Positions 21,285 to 34,860 of a stretch of 64,000 nucleotides of DNA are shown in pieces; within the stretch, counting starts at the first letter, position 1, and each line of letters begins with the position of its first letter. The position numbers were made by a program, and so were the translations under genes. The stretch lies in contig CAXBUH010000089.1 of assembly GCA_963978895.1 (NCBI GenBank), forward strand, positions 115,001-179,000, written 5' to 3'. The notes below the pieces were generated by a model that was not told the origin of the DNA, searched no databases, and saw only the letters and a program-made list of their open reading frames with translations. This stretch comes from Erpobdella octoculata (taxonomy: Eukaryota > Annelida > Clitellata > Hirudinida > Erpobdellidae).

Positions 21285-21376
21285 TAAAAATAGCCTTGAC
21301 AAAGGCTTCATTTATTATTTTCCAATAAACTGCAGAACCATTCTATTGAGCCCGGTATACGATTTGGTGATATCGT
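21285..21376 (+). repeat. LTR 3' end and primer-binding site of a second LTR family
   Basis: AATAAACTGCAG then an LTR-like end ...ATATCGTAACA followed by TTGGTGATCAGAAGTGGG, a primer-binding-site-like block of a type common in Gypsy elements, 31 bases before an ATG. The LTR start was not found. Confidence 0.55.
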
Positions 21377-21406
21377 AACATTGGTGATCAGAAGTGGGAT
21401 AAAAGA

Positions 21407-21835
21407 ATGGTTTTGAAAGCATTGGATGAGCTTTTGATACTCGAGTTGAGGCGGAAACTTAGAAAACGAGAGCTCAGTGATAAAGGAAGAAAGTCTGAGC
21501 TCGTGGACCGCCTCCGGACGTCATTGGAGAACAATGGGTTTGATCCGGAAGAGTATGAGTTCGAAGTAGAAAATGAATTGTTGAAGGCGCTGAATAAAAT
21601 GGCGGAGGAAAACAGAACAGCACACAGAGCAGCACAGCAAGAAAGGAAGAAATTTCTTGAATTCCTCAATGGTGACACAAACAATTGCGGAAACAAAAAA
21701 TACGGTCAAGATGAACCATGCAAGAATGTACAAGATGAACCATGCAAGGATGGTCATGGTGACCGCATGGTGTCAAAGACGGTCATGATGATGTGACTGT
21801 CAAAGTCGGTCATGATTCGAAACGTTAAAGTCGAA
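21407..21835 (+). pseudogene. Gag N-terminus with SAP domain, truncated
   Basis: ATG at 21407 opens 129 codons. Residues 3-38 (LDELLILELRRKLRKREL, then GRKSELVDRLR) fit a SAP helix-turn-helix motif, found at the start of several retroelement Gag proteins and in chromatin proteins. A charged helix and two copies of a DEPCK(D/N) motif follow, then the frame ends; no capsid, protease or RT follows. The DEPCKDG motif recurs in the ORF at 40137-40890. Confidence 0.6.
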
Positions 21836-21934
21836 GTTATTTATAACACAATATTTCTCGAATTTATTTTAACTTTAATATTCTTTGTTGAATATATTCT
21901 TTTACTTGACTCAAAACTGAATTATCTAACTTTG

Positions 21935-21969
21935 TAGAATTTCGCACGGTTCTAACAAATCTTTTGATA
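21935..21969. repeat. 35-bp inverted repeat, left arm
   Basis: Reverse complement of 24989-25023 with one mismatch. The right arm is the tail of the copy 2 LTR. Confidence 0.85.
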
Positions 21970-22008
21970 GTTCCCGCTCCGCTCCGCTCATTTTGTGACG
22001 GATTTAAA
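21970..22008 (-). mobile_element. Helitron shard fused to gag
   Basis: GCTCCGCTCCGCTCATTTTG plus TGACGGATTT matches the Helitron family at 18240-18275. It joins the gag at the shared block GGATTTAA. Confidence 0.6.
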
Positions 22009-23806
22009 TTTTGTCAAAGAATTAAAAGATGAAGAAAGAGTAAGGAGAATGGAGGAGCGGGAAGAAAAAAAGGCTCCGCAGGAGCGTGAAGATAAAATAG
22101 CTCAACAAGAACGTGAATGTGAAGATAAAATTGCTCAACAAGAACGTGAACGTGAAGATAAAATAGCTCAGCGTCAACATGAAGCTAGAATTGGAAGCCC
22201 TAACAAAAAAAGAGCCAAAGCCGACGGTAGAGGTAACAAAGATTCCATATCCAAAGTTCTCGGAAGGTGACGACGTGGACGCTTCTGCTCCGTTTTGAGG
22301 CATTGGCCACGGCAAATGATCACCCAAAAAAGGGTTGGGGAATGCTTCTGGGCTCTCTGCTGAGTGCGAAGACATTGGAAGTGTTTGGCCAACTCAGCGA
22401 TAGTCAGATGCAGGATTACGGGTCCGTAAAAGAGGCACTCCTTCGTCGTTTTGGGAAGTCGGCAGAAGACTACCGCATTAAGTTTCGAGAGTCAAAGCTT
22501 GAACCAGAGGAGACTTGGGAACAGTATCTAGTGCGACTAGATAGTTACCTCAGGCGCTGGGTAGATCTCGCGGGTACAAGAAACTTATTGTTTTTGTTTT
22601 TAAAAGAGCAGTTCTTTGGAAAGTGTCCGTCGGGAATGGCTGAATATTTTTTGGAGAAAGAAAGCGGTGACGTCAATGAGTTAAGTCGCTGGGTCAACAA
22701 GTCCAATCAAGCTCACCCAGTCAAAAGCTTGGCAAAAGTCGAAAACATAAGCCGGATTAGCGGAAATCATAGTCAACCAGACATTGACTCGGGAATGGTT
22801 GGACCACGCTGTTACAATTGCAATAAGCTTGGCCATATGGCAGAGGACTGTCATCAAGCTGGACATTTGGCGAGGGACTATAGTCAAGGCACTCAAGCAA
22901 CTCCAGTCATGTGCCAAGCGCGTAGAGAGGCCAAGTTGACACCACCATGCACAGATTCTGGAGTAGTGAATGCCTTCGCGGTCATGGTGATGGAAGGTAT
23001 AATGAATGAGGTCCAATTAAAATGTAGCTGCTTTTCACCGGTAATAGCGGATGGTTGTTTTCACTCAGGAGAAAAGTTTAATTTAACCAGAGGGATTGTG
23101 AACAGAAAACCGGTAAAAGTTTTTACGAACACTGGCTGTACTGCCATAATGGTAAAGGAATCAATAGTGCACCCGGGTCAGATGACCGGAAGAACAAGAC
23201 CCTGTGTTTTGATCGACGGCACAGTTCGGGTAGCTCCAACAGCAGTGGTAAAAATCAAAATAGACTGGTTCAGAGGAACCAGAGAGGTTGTGTGCATGAA
23301 AAACCTACTCTGCTATCTCGTGCTGGGAAATGTTGAAGGAATAAGAGGTTTGGATGCAATGGCTGCAGGAAATCGCTTTGGTCAGAAACCACAGAAATCC
23401 ACTCCTAACTAAGACAGCACACAGAGAAATGATCGGGTAAATTATAGAAAAACGTCGGCTAACTCGGATCTGTATTAAAGCAAGGAAAGAAACACGTCTG
23501 CCACTTCAAAGTTGGGAAATAAAGTTGAGGCAAAAGTTCAAGCTTTGAATCCGCCAAAAGAAAGACCAAGACAATCTTCTGCCTAAAAGCCAACATGGAG
23601 GGGTGGGAAAGATGAAAAGTTGAATTCGGCAGTCTTCGGAGACGCCCGCCCAGTTGACACAACACACAGAGATATAGTTATTGAGAATAGGTTTAAAGTA
23701 AACTACATCAAAGGCAAGGGAAACATCGCTGCTGACTTTCTTAGTCGTCAAGGGAGTGACGATGAAATCAGAAACGCTGACGCGTTCCTTTTTCGAAGAG
23801 GGGGGA
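22004..23806 (+). pseudogene. Gag-protease polyprotein, copy 2 (same pol deletion)
   Basis: Colinear with 339-2245: FVKELKDEERVRRMEEREEKK coiled coil, KIPYPKFSEGDD (other frame), SCAN-like capsid (about 22480-22700, LFLKEQFFGKCPSG), zinc knuckle CYNCNKLGHMAEDC at about 22808 with a second partial knuckle, protease with NTGCTA (DTG changed to NTG), and the same jump from the protease linker to VNYIKGKGNIAADFLSR. Frameshifts near 22190 and 22275 and stops at 23409, 23476 and 23584 inactivate it. The first about 25 residues are replaced by foreign sequence. The Asp-to-Asn change would kill the protease on its own. Confidence 0.85.
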
Positions 23807-23808
23807 TA

Positions 23809-25030
<1,222 letters not shown>

Positions 25031-25092
<62 letters not shown>

Positions 25093-25114
25093 GTGAGTGT
25101 GTGTGTGTGTGTGT
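25031..25114. repeat. (GT)n microsatellite
   Basis: Dinucleotide repeat with a few GC and GA interruptions, directly after the LTR tail. Confidence 0.95.
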
Positions 25115-25129
25115 TCTACTAAAAAAAGA

Positions 25130-26565
25130 CTAAGAAAAGACTGGGTGACAAAGGACTTGCTAAAGTTGGTAGAGATCAAATCTAAATTATACAGCAAATT
25201 TTTAAAGACAAGGACAGAAAAAGCAAAAAAAGGAATTTGTTCTGTTTAAAAATAAGTTAAAAAGAAAACAAAAATAGAAGCTATTAGAAAATACTATCTT
25301 CTTGTTTGGGTGATTCTAAACATATTTGGACAACAGTAATTTTCTTACTGAATGGCAAACAGCATTACACATTAAGCTCCTCTTTTACTTGTGGTGATAC
25401 TGTCTATGAGGATCCAAAACTGATTGCAGAAAAATTTAATGAGCATTTTGTTAATATGAGTACAAATTTATTCTCTACTATTCCTGAAGAAAAACTTTCA
25501 TCCAATAGCATTGTTGAACCATCAATGAAATTGTCATCTTTCAAGGAAACTACAATTACTGAACTATTGGATATTTCAAAAGCAATAAAAAGATCTTTTA
25601 GCACTGGTGCAGACAATATTCCTTCTTATATTGCTTTTCTAACTCTTAGTATTATATCGAAAGTACTGACTGATTTAATAAATTGTTCCCCACAAACAGG
25701 AATTTTCCCAAATGACTTGAAGGTTGCTAAGGTTACACCAGTATACGAAAGTGGTAGTAAATCCTCATTTAATAACTGTAGACCTATTTCAGTTCTGCCA
25801 TATTTTTCTAAGATTTTTGAAAAAAATGTAAATCTTTGATTATATGATTACTTTACTACTAATAATCTTTTAAATGACTACCAGTCTGATTTTTGTAAGG
25901 GATTTTCAACTCACATGGCTATAAATAAATTTCATAACAGACTAATTGACGATCTTGATAAAGGAATGTATTCTATTGGGTTTTTTTTTGATCTGAAGGG
26001 CCGATCCTAATATGTTTGCTTCAATGGTATTTCCTCTTCACTGAGATTTATTAAATGCGGAGTACCACTAGGCTCAATTCTTGGCCCACTATTATTTCTC
26101 ATATATATTAACGACATGGTCAATACTTCAACATTTTTTGATTTCAACTTATATGCTGACGATACTACAGTCCTGGCTTCGGAATACTCTCTTGATGGAT
26201 TAGTAAGTAAAATTAACACTGAGCTGCCTCTTGTATTAAAATGGTTTTATAAAAAAATAGCTTTTTTTAAACATAGATAAGTCATGTTTTCTATTATTTT
26301 GTTATCCACATAAGCGGATAAATATTGACTACAATAGAATACATATTGGTCATTCAGTACTTAAAAATAGCTCTTCTGCTAAATTTGTAGGCTTATACAT
26401 TGATCAAATTATTACCTGGAAGGATCATATAAAATATAATTGCAATAAAGCAGCAAAAAACACGGGTATACTTCGTAAAATATCATGGTATGTTCCTTCA
26501 CAAGTTTTGTTATTGCTATACTACTCGTTAATTCATCCGTATCTTATTTATTGTAATTTTATATA
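25130..26565 (+). pseudogene. Jockey/CR1-like LINE, linker and RT
   Basis: Frames in order: KKRLRKDWVTKDLLKLV (linker), SSFTCGDTVYEDPKLIAEKFNEHF, STGADNIPSY, VAKVTPVYESGSKSSFNNCRPISVLPYFSKIFEK (RT start), FFFDLKGRS, then a deletion that removes about 60 residues of the palm, GVPLGSILGPLLFLIYIND and YADDTTVLASE (catalytic YADD), ending in stop-rich thumb sequence. The longest uninterrupted stretch is 25306-25839. The endonuclease is missing; the 5' edge is at the (GT)n repeat. Confidence 0.8.
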
Positions 26566-26569
26566 GGTT

Positions 26570-26705
26570 AGAGTGATCATTTTAAAATTAATGTTCGGTC
26601 CTTATTAGTCTATGGAACACGTTTCACATTGATTCCATGACGGGAAAGGGGTTTGCGCTCATTTAGACAGAAAAGCAAAGTTAATATAAAAGATTGAAAA
26701 AGACT
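26570..26705 (+). repeat. Dispersed repeat, copy B
   Basis: Partner of 10755-10885. It shares AAAATTAATGTTCGGTCC, TAGTCTATGGA and TTAATATAAAAGATTGAAAA. No coding content. Confidence 0.6.
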
Positions 26706-27149
26706 ATTTTGAATCACTAACATGATAACAAACTATGAAAAAGCCTCAATGGTAATAACAAACACTCTGAAAAAAAATCTAATCAGTAAGATAATTTTGT
26801 TTGTTAAACCCCACTGTCCATGTTGACCTCACCAAAGATCTTTTGCTCTCTAGCTGAGTATTGTCTTTCTCTCATTTTTCTAAGTTTTGAATATTTTGTG
26901 GCTTGAATAAAAAACATTCTTGTTTCCAATGTGAGCTACGACAGATGGGCCATGGAGCTAGTGGGTCGGTGTGTTGATTTGGTGACATGGGTCTTGCGTG
27001 TGAGATTCTTGGTATGTGTATATTCTGAATTGATGCGTGAGTTTTTTTAAGTAATTTAGCGTCGATGACCAGAGCTTCAATTGCCTCTGACTAGTTGGTT
27101 AAAATTGAATCTATGTCTGACAAGATTCCTTTTAGGACTAGGAGGCTAC
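26706..27149. other. No gene recognised
   Basis: AT-rich with stop-rich frames. Possibly a continuation of the Gypsy gag relic to its right, but nothing is alignable. Confidence 0.4.
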
Positions 27150-27541
27150 GTCCAGCAAAGATCGTAGAAGTTTGGTTTTGAAATTTTTTTGGAGTTCATT
27201 GTTGTCACTCTGATTTGTATCTTCAAAACATTTTAACCATGAGTAAAAAAAAGTCCTTTCTCTAGATCACAAGTAAACTTTTTTATTCTTTGTCGCAAGC
27301 TGTCAAAAAGAGCTTCTTCTGTATCTTTTTTCCGAAAGCTTTTCCATAACTTCCTGTATTTGTTCTTGTTGTTGAAGAACTGATATTGGCGTTTCCGCTT
27401 TTTTGATTGACCAGGTTGACTGGGAGAGACAACTTTTTTCTCAATTGACAACGGCATGGTTTCGTTTATTTTTGACAAATTTAGTCGTCGCAGCAAATAA
27501 AATGACAGGTTTGCACATGTGGTTTTGAACAAATTAGCCAA
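27150..27541 (-). pseudogene. Gypsy gag relic
   Basis: EEALFDSLRQRIKKFTCDLEKGLFF followed, after a stop, by WLKCFEDTNQS-type sequence and ELLRSLLD parallels the Gag of the Gypsy element at 54398-58795 (LFDRLRQRVEKFSYEPEEGLFF and LRRFEDTVKG). Only this part of Gag is recognisable. Confidence 0.6.
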
Positions 27542-27736
27542 ACAATTTTTTAAAACTTTGAATTTTAACGTTCTTGATGCTGTTGTAGACTTTTATGGCT
27601 TTTCTGATTGGTCCTTCTTTTTCCTCTCTAACGCTGCCAACATTAGGTATTGGAATCAACAGTAGAATTGACTTCAAGGTGGCGTTCCTGACGTTCGAGC
27701 GACTCAACGGGATGGGTCTCACTTTCTTCAAAGACT
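27542..27736. other. Unrecognised short segment
   Basis: A 65-codon minus-strand frame exists but shows no domain; it may be unrelated filler between two retroelement fragments. Confidence 0.35.
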
Positions 27737-28256
27737 CAAATTAATTTTTGGATTTGACAAGCCTCTTTTCAAGTGGTTCCACTCATACCTCACCAAACGT
27801 AAATGTCAGGTAAGAGTGGACGGAATGGCTTCATCAACATCAATACTCTCCTGCGGGATTCCACAGGTCCTGAGACCAACCCTTTTCATTCTATACACTG
27901 CTGATCTAAAAAAGATCATAGCAAGTCACGGGTTACAATCAAACTTCTACGCAGATGCTAGTTAAATCTATGGTAATTTTGATCTGAACTGTGTTGCTAA
28001 ATTCTCATCGTCAGTTTCTGCCTACGTTGATGACATCAGTCAATGAATGTGCTCTAGTCGCTTCCAACTAAATTTAAACAAATCGGAGGTCATCTGGCTT
28101 TCAACGCATCGGAAGAACAAGTGTCCTACAGATTCGGTCTGCTTGGGCGTTGACTGGCTCTCGCCGTCAGATACTGTTTTAAATCTTAAAGCTTTCTTCG
28201 ACTTTGACACTTTGATATGTCCATGCGTACACATGTCAGCAATGTGTCTCGCGCGG
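27737..28256 (+). pseudogene. CR1/L2-like LINE, RT fragment
   Basis: Plus-strand frames give FKWFHSYLTKRKCQVRVDG, CGIPQVLRPTLFILYTADLKK, QSNFYADAS (YADD box changed) and SRFQLNLNKSEVIWLSTHRK, the palm and thumb of a LINE RT, and then stop where the (TTA)n tract begins. 5' and 3' ends are missing. Confidence 0.75.
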
Positions 28257-28477
<221 letters not shown>

Positions 28478-31400
28478 CATTATTATATTTTATTTAACGG
28501 GTTTTCTAAAACAAAAAATGTCTTAGAACACGATGCAACGGGGCCAAAAAGTAACCAACAAACAGAAACACACATCAAAATCAAAGTCAACAATTGTTCG
28601 TCATACCGAGAAAATAATGAGTTTTGAGTTGCTTTTTGAAAACAGAAACACTGTCGATATTTGCCTGATCTGTAAGTTCCATCGGCAAATTTTTCCAGGT
28701 GGTTGGACAAGAAACTGCAAAAGCTCTCGGTCCAAATGTCTTGGTCCGACAGAAGAGAACAAAAAGCTGACTAGAAGAAGCCGAACGAAGGTGAGATCGG
28801 CCAGGAAGCTGAGCCACCGGGATGCACAGATCGGAAAGGTATGACGGCGCAAAACCGTGGAGACATCACATGCAGTGAGAGACAGATTGAAATCAATGCG
28901 CACCTTGATGTTCAGCCAGTGTGGTCAGTCATGTATTGCCTTCGTGACTTAACCGTATCGAGGCAATCGGAGAATCAGTCTAGCCGCGTCACGAATGAGA
29001 CCATCGACGCGCCTCATTAACATGTCCGGTAATCCGCTGAGTAGGCCGTTGCAATAATTGAGCCTAGACAAGATCAAAGCACGAGCAAGTGCATGCGAAG
29101 AATCGACCTTGAGAGATTTGCGAACTGACCGCATCTGTCGTAGATGGTAGTAGCTGGTGTTGACCAATTTTGTTACGTGCTCGCTGAAAGTCAGTTTGGA
29201 ATCAATGATGACCCCAAGATTGCGAACCCTGTCGACGAGATGGATGAACTCGTTGAAGGAGCAGTGCATCAAACGTTTAGAGGATCCCAATTGAATGACT
29301 TCTGTCTTGGGAGCGTTTAAATTTAATCGATTATGTTTCATCCAATTCATTATCTCCGAAACGCAACTATTCAATCTGTCCGCAAGCAGACCTATGTTCA
29401 CATTGCCGCAATGATCGTAGATTTGTAAGTCATCTGCATAACCATGAATATTGAAACAACGTTGAACAACCAAGACAAAAACATCAGAAGTATATGCGAG
29501 GTAGAACAGCGGTCCGAGAATCAAACCCTGTAGAACACCACACACAACACACACAACTGAAGTTCAATGGAAAACATGCTTAAATAGCGAACACGCTGCT
29601 TCCGATCGCGAAGGTACGTACTAATCCACTGAAGATCGGTAGAGTTAATGCTAAATGTAAATTTCATTATGTTCACAAAGATCCCATGATCAACGCAGTC
29701 GAATGCAGCACTGAGATCTAACATACCAAGCAGTGCCACCATCCCACGATCGGTTGCACGTAGAATATCCGGCGTAACTTTGAGTAAAGCAGCCTCCGTT
29801 GAACGGCATCTCCGATAGGCAAACTGATGCTCTGATAGAAAGTTGCAACTATCCAGGTGACGTAAAATCTGTTTGTTCACAGCCCGTTCCAAAACCAGAT
29901 GAACTGAAGATTCGAAACTGGGCGATCACTGGCATGCAGAAAAACATCCAGCGTAGATTTCTTCATGATTGGCGTGATCTCAGCTACTCTGAATGGGACC
30001 GGAAAATTACCAGTGTCCAGAAATTTGTTAAAAACGTCTGTAACAAATAGGGACAAGGTTTCAGAAAATTCCTTGAAGAGCCATGTTGGCGCCAGATTTA
30101 GAGCACATGACTTGTTTGGAGAATTCTTAATTAGGTCCTTGACGTCATTCTTAGTGAGAGTCACAAAATTACTAAAACGCTTTCCAGAGAAGATGTTGAA
30201 CTCAGGCGTATCTGAACCAAGGGTAGGCAAATGGATGTCTGCGACCTTCCCCTTAAAAAAAATTTATGAATTGCTCTGCAGTTAAACCTATCTTGACGAG
30301 TAAAAGATCGTTTCTTACCCATCACGGCAGAAAGTTTACTACGCAGTTTGCTTGCGTTTCCTGCACTCTCAGCAATCGTAGTTTGCCAGTACAAATCCTG
30401 TGCTTTCCTATAAAAATCCTGGCATAGACGTAACTGCGCAACCCATTGATCACGGTCAGAGAACAATTGAATTTTTCTGTAAATTCTTTCGAGGCGACGA
30501 GCTTCTCGTTTCTGCTCGCCGCATGCAGTATTGAACCATGGAATGATCGGACGATAATGTCTCAAAGCCGACAACAGAAGATGATTAAGCTGGGCCCTTT
30601 GTAACGACAACGTCCAATGTGTGTCCCGCTTTGTGAGTTGGTTGAGGAAATATTCTGAACAAAACCAAAGCAATCCAAAATCGTGTTGAATTTCATTGTT
30701 CAAACATTGTCCGATTTGTCCAGGTGAATGTTAACATCTCCAACGACAAGAATATTGCAGCTATAAACAATCAATTTATCGAGCATCTGGCTGAAATCCT
30801 CCATGAACTGATCCGAAACCCGTTCGCTTCCAGGCCGATAAACGACCACGGCAATTGTTTTAACATTACTCGATGTGAGCATAACGGAAATAGACTCGAA
30901 AGTCTCAGCTTTGCTGGTAAGATCCATTCGACGGGCTTTGCACGATTCTTTGCAAATTTAAGAAACTCCACCCCCCTCTGCGGACGACCAGAATCAGCTC
31001 CAAACGACTGCATTTTGTCTGCAGCAGACCTCACAGAACGCTTCCTTGCACGCGCCTGATCCACGTACGTGTATTCGTCTAGTGTGATTCTTGCGAGTGT
31101 GATTTTTCTAGAGATTCGTGGAAAGTTTCGGCAACTGCAAAAGCATCAAGATCATGTTCAGCGATTATATTTGTCAACGAGGCACTTTTATTCCTGATTG
31201 ACTGGCAGTTTAAATATCCAATAGTCAAGTCTTTTTTTTTATTTCGAACGTTTGACGAGCTCTTTTCAATTGATGTGATGCCCGACTGTTGTTGAGTAGA
31301 TGAAGGGCGTCACCAGCGGAAGAAGTCTGAAGGAGGTTCGAAAACGATGGCCAGCCCGTCGCCCCCTGTAGTGGTATTGTCGTAGATTTGAGCGCAACAA

Positions 31401-31482
31401 ATGCATTTTCTAAAAAGTGCGCAGAAAAACTCATGTTGGGTAACAGTTGTTCTGAAAATTGACCGAGAGATATGTTAACCAA
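28478..31482 (-). pseudogene. CR1/L2-like LINE, almost full length (endonuclease and RT)
   Basis: Read from 31482 down: LTIGYLNCQSIRNKSASL and LDAFAVAETFHES (start of the APE-type endonuclease, about 31235-31100); VVVYRPGS...FMEDFSQMLDKL and VVGDVNIHLD (about 30870-30720); a Trp/Arg-rich linker (PWFNTACGEQKREARRLER); NKSCALNLAPTWL; the RT with MLDLSAAFDCVDHGI, GVLQGLILGPLFYLAY and YADDLQIY (about 29440); LNLNAPKTEVIQLG; NLGVIIDSKLTF; and the C-terminal TFGPRAFAVSCPTTWKNLP. The 3' end passes AATAAA and merges into (TAA)n. About six frameshifts or stops break it. It is the most complete LINE in the window. Confidence 0.85.
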
Positions 31483-31496
31483 TATGGCCGCCCAGA

Positions 31497-32125
31497 TCTA
31501 TTTCTGTCATACTCTTCCAGTCATTCCCTAATCAACTGCAGCTGACGAAATAAACACTTGTTTAAAGTCTTTAATTTTATGGCGGCATGTTAAGACACTT
31601 CAACTGACGAATAACATGCGAGTGTTTTTGCAGCATAATCAAAGTGCAGATATATTTTTGAATCAATTGTTAGATATTGGTAATAAGTTGACACCTTGAC
31701 TGGATCAATCGCATTACTCAACAATTTCTATAACGTAACAAACTTGAAACAGGACCTTATTCAGAGTGTTTTTTCGGACGTATAGCAAAAACCATAATTG
31801 GCTCAACACACGAGCAATATTGGCAGCAGAAAACAAAGATGTCGATGATGTTAATGCTATCATTCAAAATTTTCTTCTGGGACAGTTGGTTTCCTTCAAA
31901 TCAGTCGACACAGTTATCAATAACGATGATTTAGTCAACTATCTCACAAAATTTTTAAATTCGCAAGAATTGCCAGGACTTCCACCTCATAATTTGCCAT
32001 TACAACTGGGTTCAGTTATCATAATGTAGCGTAACATTTATCAACCTTGACTGTGCAATAGAACGAGACTGGCCGTGAAATAGCTAAGGAATAATGTGAT
32101 CGAGGCAACAATAATAAATGGTTAA
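31497..32125 (+). pseudogene. Helitron Pif1-type helicase, C-terminal fragment
   Basis: One frame with several nonsense codons and no shift reads FCHTLPVIP, ADEINTCLKSLILWRHVK, LQLTNNMRVFLQ, FLNQLLDIGNKLTP, WLNTRAILAAENKDVDDVN, FLNSQELPGLPPHNLPLQLGS and LAVK-LRNNVIEATI. These are the conserved helicase C-terminal blocks of Helitron RepHel. Walker A and B and the Rep domain are absent. It abuts the 5' end of the minus-strand LINE at 31482. Confidence 0.8.
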
Positions 32126-32559
32126 TACAAATATATATAAATGACTGTCTGTATGTTTGTATTGTTTGTCCTTTTAGGTTTAGAGTGATATTTAACTTTT
32201 GTGTGGAGTTTTCTTCACTGATTTATTTATTGGTTTGTATTTTTTTAGTAAGGGTTTTGTTGGTGTGACATAATATTTGATTTGTTAGTATTTCTTTATC
32301 CTTCTGATTTTTTTTCAGAATGTTTGTCATCACCATTGAAGCTTTTTCATAGTGTGTTTACCTGTTAGTGATTGAAAAAAGGTTTTTTTGTAGTTTTAGT
32401 ATAGTATGTTAGTGATTGAAAAAAGGATTTTTTATAGTTGTTAGTTTTAGAGTCATTGGTAGTGCTGCCCCACTGGTAGTCCTGCCTTATAGAAAAGCAT
32501 TTCATATAATGATTGTTTTTTTTCTTTGGTTATCTATACTTTTGTTGAATGTTTGCTTT
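32126..32559. other. AT-rich, no gene recognised
   Basis: T-rich sequence with two nearly identical 30-base blocks (TAGTGATTGAAAAAAGG-TTTTTT-TAGTT at about 32367 and 32410). Perhaps LINE 3' untranslated sequence. Confidence 0.4.
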
Positions 32560-32729
32560 CATGTGTCCGTTGGTAAATTATGCTGATAGTTTTCCGTTTT
32601 CTAATTAGGTATGATTGTTGTAATTCATTGTTGTGTTACTTGGTTTTTAGAACATTTTTATTTAGCGAATTTATTGAAGAGCAAGCGCTTTTGAATTTAA
32701 AAAAGGCGCTTTATAAAAGTATTTGATTG
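32560..32729 (+). mobile_element. LINE 3' end (tail only)
   Basis: GAAGAGCAAGCGCTTTTGAA followed by AAGGCGCTTTATAAAAG and a TTGATTGATTA tail resembles the GGCGCTATATAAATAAA 3' end seen at 50600-50628. It breaks into the Helitron at 32730. Confidence 0.5.
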
Positions 32730-33237
32730 ATTATGCATTGGTACACCATTCAACCGATGGTAGACATTTTTACACAACCTTGATAGTCAATGGGAAAAAA
32801 ATATAGTAAAAAAAATGAGCGGGAAAACGAACGGAAACTGGAATTAGAAAATGACTGGAAACGGGAACAGAAAAGCAAGCGGGAACGGAAGAGCGAAATA
32901 GCAAGCGAGAAAAGGAAAGCGAACGTGAACTGGAAAACAGGCGAAAGAGGAAAAGCGACAGGCAGCAGGAAAGGGTCCGGAATCGGGAAAGCGACTGAGA
33001 TAGGGAAGGCGAACGAGAGCGGAAAAGCGACCGGAAGCGGGAAAGCGTCCGGGAGCGGGAAAGCTACCTGGAGCAGTTAAGCGTCCGGGTGCGAGAAAGC
33101 GAACCGGAACGAGAGAGCAAGAGGGAACGGGAAAGCGACCGGGTGCGGAAAAGCAAGCCGGGAAGAAAACGTGAGCAAGAGAGGCAAACATTAGGAAAAT
33201 CTCTAAAAACCCCGGGCAACGCTGGGTACACCGCTAG
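32730..33237 (+). mobile_element. Non-autonomous Helitron with internal minisatellite
   Basis: Same family as 12700-13176 in the opposite orientation. 5' block TATGCATTGGTACACCATTC, minisatellite GGGAACGGGAAAGCGA-type at about 32815-33180, then CTCTAAAAACCCCGGGCAAC, hairpin stem CCCGG/CTGGG, and CTAG at 33234-33237 followed by T. The minisatellite sequence and length differ from the other copies. Confidence 0.75.
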
Positions 33238-33874
33238 TATTTATTAAAAATAATAATAAAAATTGTAATTTTCGTCCAATTTTTATGCATGTGCATAATC
33301 CTGCAAATTTTGTTTATGGCCTCTAATCTTATCTGGGACATTTTTATGATAGCCAAGATGGCGAAGTTTGATGGTACTATGAAAAAAATATTAAAAAACT
33401 ATTAAAATGTAATGATGTTACAATATTTTAAAAAGCAGAACTAGTTTGGAAAGAAAACAGACGTTGACAACACTTCTTTGCTGTGAAAGTTGAATGTAAA
33501 GTGTTAAAGAAGTTTGGAATAAGTAAAGTGTGTAACGGTTGTAAAGTGTGTAAAGCATGTTAACGGTTTCTATAAAAACAAAGCCTTGTCCGCTTGACGA
33601 CATAAAATTAATTATTTATTTAACTAATAAATAAATAAGAAGAAAAAAAATTAAATAATACATATATTTATTTTTTTAAATTTATTTTAAGTTGTTTAAT
33701 GTTGTTCTTGGGCGCCAATTAAATAATTAAAAATTTTAAATTATAACAATTATAGCTATTGGTAGTCAAATCAAAGTTATTAGAAAATTTTCAATGTTTT
33801 AACATTGTGATTATTAAAACAGTAACAATCGTATGTTATCAGCTCTGAGTTAAGATTCAAAGCCGTGCAAACAA
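33238..33874. other. AT-rich, no gene recognised
   Basis: Very AT-rich; no repeat or coding signal that I can support. Confidence 0.5.
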
Positions 33875-34860
33875 TTATTTTGTTGAAAAGCACTTTGTGA
33901 CTCGATGACGACAGAAATATTTCTGCCAGTTCGTTGATGCCTTGATTTCTTCAAAAACGTTCCAGCAATGTACGCATAAAATGAAAGCATACTCTAATGG
34001 TTTTGTCAGGTTTCCACGGCTTATACAGTCAAAAAAAGCTGAAGCACTGTAATGGCCATTACCATCGAACTGCAACGGTTCCAGAAGCTCAGAATTGACA
34101 AGAACTTTTCGACAAGGCTTGCATTTTGTTAAATTATTGACTAATTTTGCAATATAACCACTGACAAAAAATATGATATTTAAGTCATTTGATGTTGGTT
34201 GTGTGGTGTTTGGCAATGACTTAGCAATTTAATCAGCAAGGTCATAAAGAGATGAATAAGCCTGTTTAACATTAGATCCTTTTTCGACTACTCTATGCAA
34301 TCCAAAGTCAATCCAGAAGACTTCAGACATGTCATAGCTCAAATCTTCCTTCTGCTGTCAAAAGGACCTGCTTTCCAGAAATTGAATATCAAGCACCATA
34401 TTATTGAGCTCATAATTTTCATCAAGACAATTGCTGATCTTTTTCAAAGTGCTGGTCGATGAAATAGTTACACGACTCGATTCTCTTAAAGTGTTATAAG
34501 CTGCTGGACTTTCTGCATGAATTGTATATGACATGATTGTGAGCACAGGTGAGTAATGACGATGAAACTCGCTTTTTGTCAGCCGTTTGGCTTGTTCTAA
34601 AACAAATTCAAGTTTGCGTTTTTTTGTCACTTTCTGGATTGCATTCTGTTAGGATATGTAGTTCTTCTTTTAAAATGCTAACAGCCTTTTTTGGGAATGA
34701 CTGCTAGGTAATCGTTTTCGATTTTTTTGACAAAGTCTCCATTCGAGCTGCCAATTTAATAAGCTGAGACATTGTCGTAACTAATCCGTTTGTCAACAAA
34801 TCTTTGAATGTGTCAGCTGGAACATGTACATCATCCACACTGACAATCGTTAAACAGTCC
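33875..34860 (-). pseudogene. P-like (THAP9-related) transposase relic
   Basis: Minus-strand frames read VSVDDVHVPADTFKDLLT, TTMSQLIKLAARMETL, HYSPVLTIMSYTIHAESPAAYNTLR (with STSTLKKISNCLDE), and near the end FFVSGYIAKLVNN-CKPCRKVL and FFDCISRGNLTKPLEYAF. The SP-AY-LR box and the C-terminal GYIA-K...C..C...RG-LT-P pattern are those of P-element and THAP-type transposases. The catalytic middle is missing or unreadable, and at least three frame breaks are present. Family assignment is from motif wording only. Confidence 0.55.

Noticed and set aside
30161..30703. Independent 180-codon gene
   Set aside because: It is the linker between endonuclease and RT of the LINE on the same strand and lies in the expected place.
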